DNA of 64,000 nucleotides from Pyrrhosoma nymphula (GCA_963573305.1 OY754338.1:15932192-15996191); one strand, 5' to 3'. Shown: positions 35,301 through 47,079, counted from the first letter of the stretch. A program made the numbers and translations. The notes: generated by a model from the sequence alone, not told the origin.

Positions 35301-35880
35301 CCATTCATTTGCAAGGAAAACAGAGGTATCTCTTAGATTGACAAAACTCTAAGTGCCATTAGGCAAGGTATTACTGAATTGAACCAATCTTTGGGGACAA
35401 TTTTACAAGCCTAAGAAGAGGCATAATTGATCCATTATTTGTTGTTGATTAACAGGCTCATTCACTGCTCTCTGTCAACTCTTTGTTGCCCTGCTGTGGT
35501 GTGGAAATACACAACATTTGCGGAGAAGTGTGTTCTTTTAATGTGCGGACTATGATTTCGATAAACAAGAAGATATATTTTAAAATTTTATTTGGATTTA
35601 ATTACTTCATGGAATCGTATGTGTGGTGTCTCAAAGAACCACCTTGTTTCTATGGAATTCACCGTGGAAGAAAATGCATATGTAACTTAAATGGCCAAAG
35701 CACCCAGCACAAAGTTAAGGGGTTTGAGTCCTGGGCCATGCATAACATTCTCTTCATTATCAATTTCAAACTTCAATCCATTGTTGTTAACCTCTTTTTT
35801 TTGTTGATGCTCTCTCCTGAAAGGTGTTTTGGTTGGTATTCCAAGTGCTTTCTTTTTAGAAATCCTGGTATTGAGTGATT
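32304..35880. other. Nup62 3' UTR and intergenic DNA
   Basis: AT-rich sequence without recognised coding domains. Several AATAAA-like motifs (near 34286 and 34485) could serve as poly(A) signals, but none is clearly preferred. A frame at 35483-35878 shows no motif I can name. Confidence 0.4.
33919..33996 (+). repeat. Degenerate tRNA-derived SINE head
   Basis: Contains GTAGTGGGCACTGAGG and a B-box-like GGTCCTAGGTTCTAATCGC. The spacing fits a diverged tRNA-derived head; the stems are poor. Confidence 0.4.
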
Positions 35881-35899
35881 GTCAGCGGGCAGATATTCA

Positions 35900-37080
35900 A
35901 GGAAGGTAAGTGTGCACCCCTGCGGGTAGGGGGATAGAATACTCCCGAAGTGTCCCTGCTTGTCGTAAGAGGCGACTAAAAGGGTCGTGTGTCAATAGTC
36001 TTTTGACACATGTGGTGAGTTATTAAAGTTGGTGCTTCATAATGACGAAGTGCCAATTTGGGGACTTCCACTGGAGATGTTGGAGAAAGTGGATCATAAG
36101 GGTAATGAATGGATGATATATATTTAAATTTATCAGTGAAATGACTGGTTGACCTTTGCATATTTAAATATGTGGAGGAGAAAATTTTCACAATCCAAGG
36201 TAGCCTCTTAATTTTACTTATAGTTGCAAGGGGACATGGGTAAAGTTCAGGTTAATGCACGGTAAGACGCTAGTCGTTCTCTTATGAGTGCATATTTTGG
36301 CCAACATAAGTTGCAAAATCAAGGGTAGCTGAGCTGGCAAACCTTGAACAGCATACGTGCCTTGCTCACTCCCAGGCCATAAAATACAAGGACCTGTTCC
36401 TAGTCCATTAGTCGAAGACACCGGTCATGAGTGCCCATTCCCTGACAGGATCACTAATAGAGTCACATGGGGACATAGGGGTAGTGGTTGAGTTGCAGTG
36501 CTGTAGGATGCTTGACATTCCTCTATGAACACATATTTGCCCAACACAAATTACATACATATGAAAGCAAGGGAAGCCGAGCTGAAGTCCCAACCAATGG
36601 TAACATACCTGACACGCTAACTGGTCGGTCGGGGCGATTGTCCCAGTCCACAGCAAGAGGGACCTCGAGACAAGGGCCTGACCTGATCCTAGTCCGGTAG
36701 TCAACGACACCGGTCGTGGGTGCCACTCAAGAGAGTGCTGATTCCCAGACCAAGGAGGATCACGAACCGCGAGCCGATTCTAGTCCATCTAGTAGAAGTA
36801 GAGTATAGTGGAATTTAGATGGCCACGCGAACGTTTTTCATCCAGAGAATACATATAGTACTTGGGGGACAACCCCCGAAACAGCTAATATAGCTGACTG
36901 CGGCAATTGCCGGGCGATAGGATCGCACCCTTACGCCAGAAGGTGGATTGAAAGAATCAATCCTCAAGGCCCGTGAGAAAAAGCATTTTCATCACGGGGT
37001 GGCCCCCACTGAAGGGATAACACAAGTGTTCAGGCTATGATCGCAGAACAACATTTCAGTTTCCCCAAGCAATCAGCTGA
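35900..37080. repeat. Dispersed repeat block with an internal tandem duplication
   Basis: Begins with GTGCACCCCTGCGGGTAGG and contains CTTGTCGTAAGAGGCGACTA at about 35957, a motif I recall as common in arthropod interspersed repeats. Two diverged copies of a roughly 260-bp unit follow (about 36220-36425 and 36470-36725), both carrying GACACCGGTC. A block at 36840-37050 (ACCCCCGAAACAGCTAATAT, GGTGGCCCCCACTGAAGGG) has the look of a retroelement leader. No RT motif found. Confidence 0.45.
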
Positions 37081-37659
37081 CTTGGTTTGGACCAACACAT
37101 AGGTTCTAGGACCCTTTAGGTTCATTTTCTCCTTGAATTTAAGCACTCAGGCTCAATTAGGACCCAATGATTTCAAAATGAACCAATTTGGGCTAATAGG
37201 CTGCTTTTGTTAAGCCTCTCAGTCAAAATCCGTTCTCCTAAAATAAGAAAAACCCACAGACTTGGGTTGAACCTCTAGGTCCAGAATATCAACAGTGAAA
37301 AATATTGATGACAGCAGCATCAGCTCAAGTCTCCCAAACCTGAACTGGGTTTACTGACCCCAAGATGCAATACATTCCACTTTCCAAAATTATAGAAATA
37401 ACTATTAAACAAACTAGTTTCTGGAGACCCATGCAGTGGGCAGATTAACATAATACAGTAAATAATAAGTAATATTGAAGTAATTATGTAGATATTCAGT
37501 ATGTATTCAATTATTTAACATAAAATAGCAATTGAAACCATATATATTTAACTATCAACAATTATTAAGAATGTGGATATTGACATAATCCAATAATTGA
37601 TCATAGCATAGCATATTATTACCCTTTTAAATCTATACAAATTTACATGGTAGAGATTT

Positions 37660-38215
37660 TTTTCTTAGCATATTTTAAGATCATAGGCCTCACTGCAGAA
37701 GGGACAACAATTTTTGGCTTAGTAGCCCTTTCAATGACATGGAATAGAAGGTGATCTCACAAGATCCAGCCTGGGGGTGATAAGGGTTCTCTTCGCAAAT
37801 GCTCGATAGTAGATTTAAGTTTAGGATCTGAGCATTGATGCTCGCGAATAGCTTCAGGTGTTTAAGAGAACAAAAGAAAGTGGGACTAAATTGAGAAACA
37901 GTGAGCACTGAGCATTGCCTCAGAATCATTCGGGCGAGATAAACAAATATCCACACGATTTTGCTGGCCTTTAACGTGATGACTGACAAAGCGGAAGGTA
38001 AATAATTTGAATGCCATTCGCCCAAGCTTACCTAATTGCTTAGGGTGCTTGAATAACCATGTCAAAGCATTATTATCAGTATATAAATGAATCGATTTGA
38101 CCTGCAAATAAGGGTGGAAGTTCGCAACTGCCCAACAACAGCTTAAACATTCTAGTTCATAATAGGGCAAACGCTTTTCATGTTCGTTAAGGACTACTAG
38201 CGTAAGCAACTGCCT
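37660..38215 (-). pseudogene. Ty3/gypsy RNase H to integrase linker fragment
   Basis: Minus-strand text AVAYASSP, then KRLPYYELECLSCCWAVANF, YTDNNALTWLF and HVKGQQNRVDICLSRP is the C-terminal part of a gypsy RNase H. The usual DALSR motif is altered. In another frame the connecting region follows (REPLSPPGW, then VVPSAVRPMILKY). Frameshifts and stops are present, and the RT and integrase are missing. It is unrelated in detail to the element at 13649-19846. Confidence 0.75.
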
Positions 38216-38289
38216 TCATATGACCATCACAGGAATGTCGTCGATGTAGACACTCTTCCATACTTTGATGTAGACACTCCCATACACTG

Positions 38290-38430
38290 GCTCGAGAACA
38301 TTCAAGTGTTGTGGTAAGGCATTTACTCGGAAGTGTCTCTTTGGCACACACTCGGCCATACACAGTGGCTTGAGACATTTCAAGTGTGATCATTGCGGGA
38401 AAGGTTTAACTTAAGTCTTATTTAATCTCA
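38290..38430 (+). pseudogene. Degenerate C2H2 zinc-finger fragment
   Basis: In one plus-strand frame the sequence reads RTFKCCGKAFTRKCLFGTHS, then AIHSGLRHFKCDHCGKGLT. This gives the FKC..CGKAF repeat, the H....H spacing and a linker-like HSGLR.FKC of tandem C2H2 fingers. The first finger has lost a residue between its Cys, and the upstream units (38230-38290) have stops. It abuts the gypsy RNase H remnant. Confidence 0.65.
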
Positions 38431-39396
38431 CACTCCGTCATACACTCTGGTTTGAGGATTTAAGCCCTCCAAAATCAATTCCATCAGTTCGCGGTCGGCA
38501 TATAACTGTCCTAATACCTTGTTAGCTGACACAATGGAGTAGTAGAATTCTCGAGGGTTTTCACGCGGAAATTGAAATCTCTTTAAGTTTTGTGGACAAA
38601 AGAAGATCGAATTCGCGATATGGTACGAACGTGTCCCAAATTTCCGGAATTATATTCTCCCAAGAAATACTCCTATGAATTACGCCCTGCCAGAAGGAAC
38701 GACAATTGGCCGGTAATTTACGCAACAGAAGAACGAACAAGTGAGACTATGGTCGGAGATAAATCTATCAATTCTGATGTTTTAGAAATGAAGAGAAACC
38801 AGTCACTAGAGGAAGAACATGAAAAGGCGGGTAGGTCGCCGATAATTCCGAGAGTCGTAGTTGCTCCCGAGGCTTCTGGGTATCTTGCAAAATGGTTCTG
38901 AAAAGTTAGAATATATTTATTTCCACGATCAGATTTTGGTAGAGGCCCCTCTACGTCTTAACGCTAAATTTTCTCGGGGGTATTTCGCTTCTTCTACTTG
39001 CTGCGTCGGTATTTTTGGGTTTCTCGCCCTCCTCTTCTTACACACTAAACAATTTTGCACATTTTGATGCGTATCTGCATAACATCCATCAAAAAAAATG
39101 TCTTAGCACAATGTCCAACGTCTTGTTTATGCCAAGGTGTCCGGCTAAAGGGTTGTGATGGCTAACAAACACGTGAAGGGTATGATAATTTTCAAGAGTT
39201 TCTCAAGATTGTGCACACTAAGCCTTAATGAGCAGGTGCAGTGTACACACTTTCTCCGTTAAGATCGCTTCCCCTCGGCTTGGTTTCTCACGGCAGTGTT
39301 CCAATAGCGTCGTTTCTCGCGATCACGTGCAGTGAGGTGAAGCTGTGTTGTTCGGACGATACTGCCGGACCGGGAGTTAAATTATGTTCGGACGAT

Positions 39397-41061
39397 ACTG
39401 CGCACACTGTTTGTGAGGTCAGGATACCTCTTCCGAAATAAAAAAGAATTCAGAGTTACAGTGATTTATTCTATATCCTGTTGATGGTACAAATTACGTG
39501 GTAAAATGTTAGAGGGTTGACAAGAGTTGTTGCCTGACTAGTCGACTCCTTACTGCCCTAGCGACATCTCCGACTTGCCCCTGTTCCTCAACTGGATCTT
39601 GTATAATATCCCTATCTTCTTCTCTCATGAGAACTAGTTCTTCAGGATGGACTCTGAGGAACTGGTTGTGCAGCACACAGCAAGCATTTATTATGCTGCA
39701 CACTTTTCTTGGGGCATATTCCAGCAATCTTACCTTATTTAAACACCTGAACCGCCCTTTCAATGCCCTATACACCTTTCCACAGCACATCTTGCCCGTA
39801 CATGGAGGTGGGTGTATCTCGCCTCAGGACTTCCTTCTTCTACTGCGCACACTGCTTGTATGTGAGGTCAGGATATCTCTTCCGAAATAAGAATGAATTC
39901 AGGGTTACAGTGATTTATTCTATATCCTGTTGATGGTACAAATTACGTGGTAAAATGTTAGAGGGTTGACAAGAGTTGTTGCCTGACTAGTCGACTCCTT
40001 ACTGCCCTAGCGACATCTCCGACTTGCCCCTGTTCCTCAACTGGATCTTGTATAATATCCCTATCTTCTTCTCTCATGAGAACTAGTTCTTCAGGATGGA
40101 CTCTGAGGAACTGGTTGTGCAGCACACAGCAAGCATTTATTATGCTGCACACTTTTCTTGGGGCATATTCCAGCAATCTTACCTTATTTAAACACCTGAA
40201 CCGCCCTTTCAATGCCCTATACACCTTTCCACAGCACATCTTGCCCGTACATGGAGGTGGGTGTATCTCGCCTCAGGACTTCCTTCTTCTACTGCGCACA
40301 CTGCTTGTATGTGAGGTCAGGATATCTCTTCCGAAATAAGAATGAATTCAGGGTTACAGTGATTTATTCTATATCCTGTTGATGGTACAAATTACGTGGT
40401 AAAATGTTAGAGGGTTGACAAGAGTTGTTGCCTGACTAGTCGACTCCTTACTGCCCTAGCGACATCTCCGACTTGCCCCTGTTCCTCAACTGGATCTTGT
40501 ATAATATCCCTATCTTCTTCTCTCATGAGAACTAGTTCTTCAGGATGGACTCTGAGGAACTGGTTGTGCAGCACACAGCAAGCATTTATTATTCTGCACA
40601 CTTTTCTTGGGGCATATTCCAGCAATCTTACCTTATTTAAACACCTGAACCGCCCTTTCAATACCCCTATACACCTTTCCACAGCACATCTTGCCCGTAC
40701 ATGGAGGTGGGTGTATCTCGCCTCAGGACTTCCTTCTTCTACTGCGCACACTGCTTGTATGTGAGGTCAGGATATCTCTTCCGAAATAAGAATGAATTCA
40801 GGGTTACAGTGATTTATTCTATATCCTGTTGATGGTACAAATTACGTGGTAAAAATGTTAAGAGGATTGACAAAGAGTAGTCGCCTGACCAGTCGACTCC
40901 TTACTGCCCTGGCGACATTTCCAACTTGCCCATGTTCCTCAACTGGGTCTTGTATAATATCCCTATATTCTTCTCTCATGAGAACTGGTTCTTCAGGATG
41001 TACTCGGAGGCACTGGTTGTGCAGCACACAGCATGCATTTATTATGCTGCACACTTTTCTT
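39397..41061 (-). repeat. Tandem array of about 449-bp units derived from a Harbinger transposase 3' end
   Basis: Units start at TACTGCGCACACTG: about 39397, 39841, 40290 and 40740. The fourth ends near 41061. Spacings are 444 (first unit partial at its start), 449 and 450. Units 1-3 are nearly identical and unit 4 is clearly diverged. Each minus strand encodes the last helices of a HARBI1-like nuclease. Confidence 0.9.
40407..40751 (-). pseudogene. Harbinger (HARBI1-like) transposase C-terminus, best unit
   Basis: The 114-residue frame has HLHVRARCAVERCIGVLKGR, followed by FRCLNKVRLLEYAPRKV and INACCVLHNQFLR. It matches the RxxVER.FG.LK.RF...C.VLHN text that ends DDE nucleases of the PIF/Harbinger superfamily, including the last catalytic Glu. 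Units 1 and 2 carry an indel that changes ERCIGVLKGRF to a shifted YRALKGRF, so only unit 3 keeps the family frame. The first catalytic residues and N-terminus are absent everywhere in the array, so none is active. Confidence 0.8.
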
Positions 41062-42292
41062 GGAATGGAATTGGGCCGAGGTGACACTCATATTTTCCTT
41101 CCTCCCTTTGTTGGGAGGAATGCACTCTCATTCACCCCCTTTTTTCATTTGCACTTTGTCTTAAAAAACTACATGTACCTTAATGATTTTACAGTGCAAA
41201 CTCGCACATGATGTTGCTGTGCGAATCATCAAGACCCTTGCATCGAGTTTATGGCGAAGATGGGCAAGGATATTAGGAGTTAATATAGCGAAATGAGACA
41301 CCTCATTCTCATTCCACCCCATTTTATTTCTTACATGGCCCCAAATGGTCTGCGCTCAGCGTTTTACTTCTCGCTTGCTATCAGTCCCTCATCCCGCTCT
41401 AGGAGTGTTATTTTTCAAGCAGGTGGCTAGTTACGAGTTGTAGATTGTTTTGCTCTTCGAAGAAAATGAGCAGTTTTTATTTTTAAGCCAGATGGCTTAT
41501 TTCTCACGACATTTTTAGCGAGCAGATAATCTTAAGGAGGCATTCGGTGCAGCTGGATAGTTTCAAAAGTTACGTGACCACTCTCGACCAATGAGAACGC
41601 TCCATTTGCGATATGTATCGACATATATCGAAATGAATGAATGAATGCTTTCGTTCACGGACGGCGTCAAAAGTCTGGTGACTTTGCCGCACGTTTAAAA
41701 TACTTGATTTTATCATAAAAAATATATAATAGCAGCATTTTATTACAATATATACTCATTCTGTTAAAAGTCCTTCATGAGAATGCTTTTTTGCTATTTT
41801 AAAATCACGTGATCGTCTGAAGAATTCGAAGGGGGAAGGAGCTATGTTCACGCAAAAGAACTTGATTCTTGGCGTTAGACCTAGAAAACCGCCTGTAACT
41901 TTAACATATTCCTCCATGCTGCCCTATCCTTGCAATCCTCCTTTGCTCCTTCCGTATCATTGTGCAGTGTGACAGATTATGCAATTTAGTGCACAAAAGG
42001 GCAAATGTTATTTAAATAATGTCTCACAAAATATTTGCGCCGACCAGAAAATTCAACCAAGTAGTCGCGTGAAAATATGAGAAAGAGAAGTGGGTTAAGG
42101 TACGGGATTGGTGACACGATAGGTTAAACACTGAATTTACATGATTAAAATTGGTTAAAATAATGCATGTGACGGTGGGAGTTGAACTTTGTTCGGAAAT
42201 GAAACACCCTAGATTTTTTTTGTGTTCCTGGTAGAATTTTAAGAGGGATAGAACTTGTTCACGCAGAATGGATATCCCCATATTGGATAATC
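41062..42292. other. Sequence between Harbinger array and Tc1/mariner element
   Basis: I see no gene or repeat boundary apart from low-complexity AT stretches near 41700-41760. Confidence 0.4.
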
Positions 42293-42294
42293 TA

Positions 42295-43598
42295 CACGGT
42301 TATTACAAATGATTGAAGCGATTTCACAGCTCTACAATAACTTTATTATTTGAGATATTTTCACAAGGCTTTGCACACACATACAAAAACTCAAAAAGTT
42401 TTTTTGGCATTTACAAATGTTCGATATGTGCCCCTTGAGTGATTCTGCAGACATCAAGCCGATAATCAAGTTCCTCCCACACTCGGCGCAGCATGTCCCT
42501 ATCAATGAGTTCGAAAGCATCGTTGATGCGAGCTCGCAGTTCTGGCACGTTTCTTGGTAGAGGAGGTTTAAACACTGAATCTTTCACATAACCCCACAGA
42601 AAGAAATCGCATGGGGTTAAGTCGGGAGAGCGTGGACGCCATGACATGAATTGCTGATCATGAACTCCACCACGACCGATCCATCGCTTTTCCAATCTCC
42701 TGTTTAAGAACTGCCGAACGTCAAGATGGAACTGCGGTGGAGCACCATCCTGTTGAAAGATGAAGTCGGCGCTGTCGGTCTCCAGTTGTGGCATGAGCCA
42801 ATTTTACCAGCATGTCCTGATACACGTGTCCTGTAACTTTAAACCGTGTGATTGCACAAAACACGTTAACTTTTGGTGAATTGCGAATATGCTGCACGAA
42901 TGCGTGAGGATTCTCTACCGCCCAGATTCGCACATTGTGTCTGTTCACTTCACCATTAACAAAAAATGTTGCTTCATCACTGAAAACAAGTTTCGCACAG
43001 AACGCATCCTCTTCCATGAGCTGTTGCAACCGCGCCGAAAATTCAAAGCGTCTGACTTTGTCATCGGGAGTCAGGGCTTGTAGCAATTGTAAACGGTAAG
43101 GCTTCTGCTTTAGCCTTTTCCGTAAGATTTTCCAAACCGTCGGCTGTGGTACGTCCAGCTCCCTGCTTGCTCTCTCCGTCGACTTCCGCGGGCTACGCGT
43201 GAAACTTGCCCGCACGCGGTCAACCGTTTCTTCGCTCACTGCAGGCCGACCCGTTGATTTCCCCTTACAGAGGCATCCAGAAGCTTTAAACTGCGCATAC
43301 CATCGCCGAATGGAGTTAGCAGTTGGTGGATCTTTGTTGAACTTCGTCCTGAAGTGTCGTTGCACTGTTATGGCTGACTGATGTGAGTGCATTTCAAGCA
43401 CGACATACGCTTTCTCGGCTCCTGTCGCCATTTTGTCTCACTGCGCTTTCGAGCGCTCTGGCGGCAGAAATCTGAAATGCGGCTTCAGCCAAACAAAACT
43501 GAGTTTTTCTACGTATCTGTAGTGTGTCGTGATCATATGTCAATGAATGAAGGTACAGTGAATTTATGAAATCGCTTCAATCATTTGTAATAACCCTG
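42295..43598 (-). mobile_element. Tc1/mariner-superfamily transposon with 32-bp inverted repeats
   Basis: The 32-bp ends (42295-42326 and 43567-43598) match except near the extreme tip. The shared core is GGTTATTACAAATGATTGAA. TA duplications flank both sides (42293-42294 and 43599-43600). It contains one transposase gene on the minus strand. Confidence 0.92.
42411..43431 (-). pseudogene. Tc1/mariner-superfamily (DUF4817-type) transposase with frameshift
   Basis: It starts MATGAEKAYVVLEMHSHQSA at 43431 with a DUF4817-like HTH (HFRTKFNKDPPTANSIRRWY). A second HTH follows (PRKSTERASRELDVPQPTVW). The catalytic motifs are FSDEATFFVNG, FIFQQDGAPPQF and RSPDLTPCDFFLWG, a DDD-type triad. After CAITRFKV the text jumps directly to TGHVYQDML, so about ten residues usual in this family are missing. 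A frameshift near 42795 then separates the N-terminal part from the rest. All three acidic residues survive but the gene is broken. Confidence 0.9.
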
Positions 43599-43600
43599 TA

Positions 43601-43974
43601 TATCGAGCGATAGTGAAAGTTACGACACCTAAGTACATTCTTCCGTCTTCAGATTTCCTATACAATGCACGTTTGATGTCCACGTCCAAAGCAACTTCCC
43701 TCTTCATTTTTTCTTCCGCTTCTAGCACTGGAAAGGTGAAGCTAAATCCGCCTCTAGCGCTGGAAAGACTAAGGAAAATTGTAGGTGAAACAAGTACTCG
43801 TTCCTCATTATTATTCTCATTCACCTTTCCTCCAAGGTAAACTTTCCTGTCACAGAAATCGGCCAATGTGGACCAGTCATCCAGAATGGCCTCATATCCG
43901 CCGTAATCTCCAATGTATCCGTTGGTTTTATTACATTTTTTTGAAGCAGTGTGATAAGTGTTCACTGAATTCAA
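43601..43974 (-). CDS. Unassigned ORF next to the Tc1/mariner element
   Basis: The minus-strand frame from 43974 encodes about 124 residues before it runs into the transposon end at 43600. It contains GYEAILDDWSTLADFCDRKV and KMKREVALDVDIKRALYRKS. It is mixed in composition and not repeat-like, which suggests real coding DNA. I do not recognise a family. The last residues (GLLQMIEAIS) come from the transposon inverted repeat, so the element may have cut a coding exon. It could be host or mobile. Confidence 0.35.
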
Positions 43975-44549
43975 TTACATATAAGCCGTCGAAGTACCCT
44001 AATTTTAACTAATACTTATACTCAATTACATATTTTCCCGCAGATTGCGAGCCCAGCCCGTGTGTAATAAAGTGCACACCTAATGCAAGTCACAGTCGTT
44101 CATTCCAGATTCAACGGACGTCCTCAGCTCTCGGAGGAGACGAACTCTGAACAATCTCCGCGTACTAAGACTCCGTCATGTACACACTCATCTCACCCGT
44201 ATGGTCCGACGAGAAAGAGCCCTTCTCACCTCATTGACGGCATCATTGATCTATTGTCGAATCTTTGATGAAATAGTTAGCAGTAGTGTAGAAAAAGTAA
44301 ATAAGTTAGGAAAACAATATACAAATTATTGGTAATTATCTTTACACAGATTTATGTACACGTATAGAATTGCATACATAAATGTAAATTAACAATTGTA
44401 TTCATTATTTTTAATATTTACAAAATTTAAAATATTTACAATATTAGTATTTGTAAATATTTATAATGTTTACAATATTTATATTTTCAAATATTTATAA
44501 TATTTACACAATTCAAAATATTTACATTCTCGGCAGTGGAAAGAGAGGA

Positions 44550-44776
44550 TTACCGATGGAAGTCTTGGAAGCATTTTTCCAAGCAGAGGCCAGGTTCATC
44601 AGGACAAAGGTAGTCACCGCAGACTTCTTACCCAGCTTGGAACACTGCCTGCACCGTTTCTGGATCACTCTGCCATTCCTCTTTTCACAGTACTTCGGAA
44701 AATGGGAATCTATGGATATCATGGAAGGGCCCCGTGAAACGGGCAAACTCTCTCGTTTGGCCTTTGACAAGGGCAT
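44550..44776 (-). pseudogene. piggyBac-like transposase C-terminal cysteine-rich domain
   Basis: The minus strand reads DSHFPKYCEKRNG, then QKRCRQCSKLGKKS. After a frame change it reads TYLCPDEPGLCLEKCFQDFH and a stop. This is the C.xC...C..C....C...CF..H zinc domain that ends piggyBac-family transposases. It probably belongs with the N-terminal part at 47080-48166, the intervening 2.3 kb being filled by a P-like element. Confidence 0.65.
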
Positions 44777-45853
44777 CTATGATGGACAACCTGTATGAGT
44801 ACAAGCTCAGTTTTTGCGAGCTGAACTATTGGTACAGGAGGTAGGAATTCAGAAGCATTATATGCATCACATTATCTCCTGAACCATTTTAACATCTAAA
44901 TTTCAGCCCTGTGAGGATCACAAATTAAGTACAGTCATGGTCTTATTTCCTTTTTTTACCTTATGCAATGAGTACAAAAAATAAAATGAAGGACTAGGGA
45001 TGAGTTAGGTTATTTAGGCCAATTTATGTGAAAACCTTTCGACCACAGTTAAGGAAAAGAAGCACCGAAGAAGATTGTTAATACTGATGTAATGAGGAAA
45101 TTGCTAGCAGTAATTGTATTGTTACAATGGAGTTACAAAATGGAATTGAATTAAAAAAGGTACTTTTACGGGTTCTCCTAGTTTCTACTCTAACAAAGGC
45201 ATTAGCTAGGCTATTTCAGTAAATCGGAATCGGACGCACAACTTTCTTCCAAAACATGATCTAGCCCAATATCAGACTTCACATCGCTAAATTAGTCTTT
45301 CGGTAGGTTTTCGTCGTCTGACAGATAGTGCTCCAACCAATGCACGATAGTATCATCATTTAGAACCATTTTTAACTGAAACAATGAGAAATACACTAAT
45401 CACATAACCACCTATGTGGCCTAACCACCATCAGAAAAAGAGCACAATTTGCAAGCAAACTCAGCTTTCTATGCAGTCCATTCACATTTACCAAAGATAC
45501 TGACATGTAAGTTAGCTATTTCATGAATTTCAATGGCAACTTCCCTTTGCTATGAAATCCCTCTTTTTTTTAATTTTGTCCTTTATAAGCTTCACCTCCT
45601 AATCAATTCTCTTTCTTGTGAAAATGGACCATAGCGTATCTATGCTTGCCTCACATGGTAAGGTGAGGTTACTGTATTTCTGTAATAAACTGCTCAATTT
45701 CTTTGAAATTAATGGTTGGTCCATTTCTTTCTTAAAAACTTTTTAAATACTGTTTCCCACTGATTAAAGGTATTCAGTGTATCCTGATTTGGAAAAGTTT
45801 TTAAGTGTTCTCCCAATTGGCTCTGTCCGTCCAGCAACATGAGCATTTGTAAA

Positions 45854-47070
45854 TCAGTTGGTAATGCATTTGCGAAGTCCAATGAATGATGTACACACTT
45901 GTATTGCTACTTCACATGATACACTCTCCTCACCGAGACTGATTTCATCTTCATTGGAGAGGGAAATTTCCTCACCATCCTCTATGAAGTCTGTAGATGT
46001 TGTGTTGCCATCAGGTGCTTTTTGCAGGAATTCACCTACTTGGATTAGGACTGAGCTTAAGACCTCTTCGCAGTTAGAGTGACTTGACAGTTTTGGTATG
46101 TTGAAGAGCAGTATGTGCTTCAGTCCTTTCCCAAACTGATATGCGTTAAGGTTCGTGTTGCAACCATGTTGCTGTCTTATGATGGAAAACATATTTTCCA
46201 GCACATCCTGGTTCAGGGTCCTGGTTTCCAGTTTCTCCACTGCAAACCTTTCCCGAAGAGAGCGGAATAAGGACATGATGCTGTATATGGTTATCAACCA
46301 TATGCTAGGCGGTTGTCTCTTGCAATTGATGAAGAAACTTTTTCTTAGTTTCTCAGCTGCCTCCATCAAGAATTGAATATGCTCACCACCTTCTGACAAA
46401 GAATACCGCAGCTTCTGCTGGTCATTAGTAGCTTTGTCGCTATTCAAACAATCAAAAAGATTGTCCATGAATTCAGATGTTGCAGCGGCACTGCTATCTA
46501 AATTGCCTAACGCCAAATATACAGACATAGCCAGGCTTACTGAGCGGCTGAAAACTTGAGCTGCGTACTTCACGCGCATTTCTTTCAAAGGGCGTAGGTT
46601 CACGTGGTTGTCAGTAATTTTTAGTATTAATTTAATCTTTAGTGGATGATCCATTTCATACAATGTTCTGAAATGACTCCATTTTACTATTTTTTCATCA
46701 AAATTAAAATCATTCTAAAACAAGTTATACCTCATTGATTGAAGTAGGTGAGCAGTGTCATAAATGCAATGAATGGTATTGTTTTCAATTTCGAAAAATG
46801 GTTTTTCAGGATATATCCCCAACATTGTGGAGAGACCTTGATTGAGAGGAGCTTGGTCACAAAGTGTTGCCACAACTTTGAAGCCCGTCTGAAAAACACT
46901 TTTAATGCAGGTTTCAACTATTGGGTGAAATGAACTAGGTGAAAACCCATCATGGATTACCCAATAACCTAGGCACTGCTTCCATTTCATCGGTGACCGT
47001 ACAGTCCGGGAAAGGAATGTAACAGGGAGGGGCCGGAGGCTGGTAACTACCCCGCAACTGGTCATCATTG
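45854..47070 (-). pseudogene. P-element-like transposase fragment
   Basis: One minus-strand frame runs from about 47070 to 45854, broken only by a TAG at 46717-46715. It reads KWKQCLGYWVI, then GFKVVATLCDQAPLNQG (second catalytic Asp region) and CIYDTAHLLQSMRYNLF. After the stop come NDFNFDEKIVKWSHFRTLYE, then LETRTLNQDVLENMFSIIRQ followed by QHGCN. That last block is the conserved C-terminal catalytic region of P/THAP9 transposases. The THAP domain, leucine zipper and first catalytic part are absent: the 5' side joins piggyBac-like sequence near 47080. The C-terminal tail is acidic (DFIEDGEEISLSNEDEISLG). Confidence 0.8.
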
Positions 47071-47079
47071 CCCCGAAGG

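Noticed and set aside
38590..38901. 103-residue plus-strand ORF
   Set aside because: Open but without a recognised domain, neighbouring exon or repeat copy, so I cannot support it as a gene.
39241..41211. CRISPR-like array
   Set aside because: Units are contiguous 449-bp tandem repeats of transposase DNA with no spacers, and the genome is eukaryotic.
44400..44525. AT-rich near-tandem TATTTACAA units as a replication origin or matrix region
   Set aside because: Low-complexity DNA alone is not evidence for such a site.
45218..45369. Possible acidic N-terminus of another piggyBac gene on the minus strand (MVLNDDTIVHWLEHYLSDDE)
   Set aside because: Short, interrupted by a stop, and not followed by catalytic text; the resemblance is too weak to annotate.
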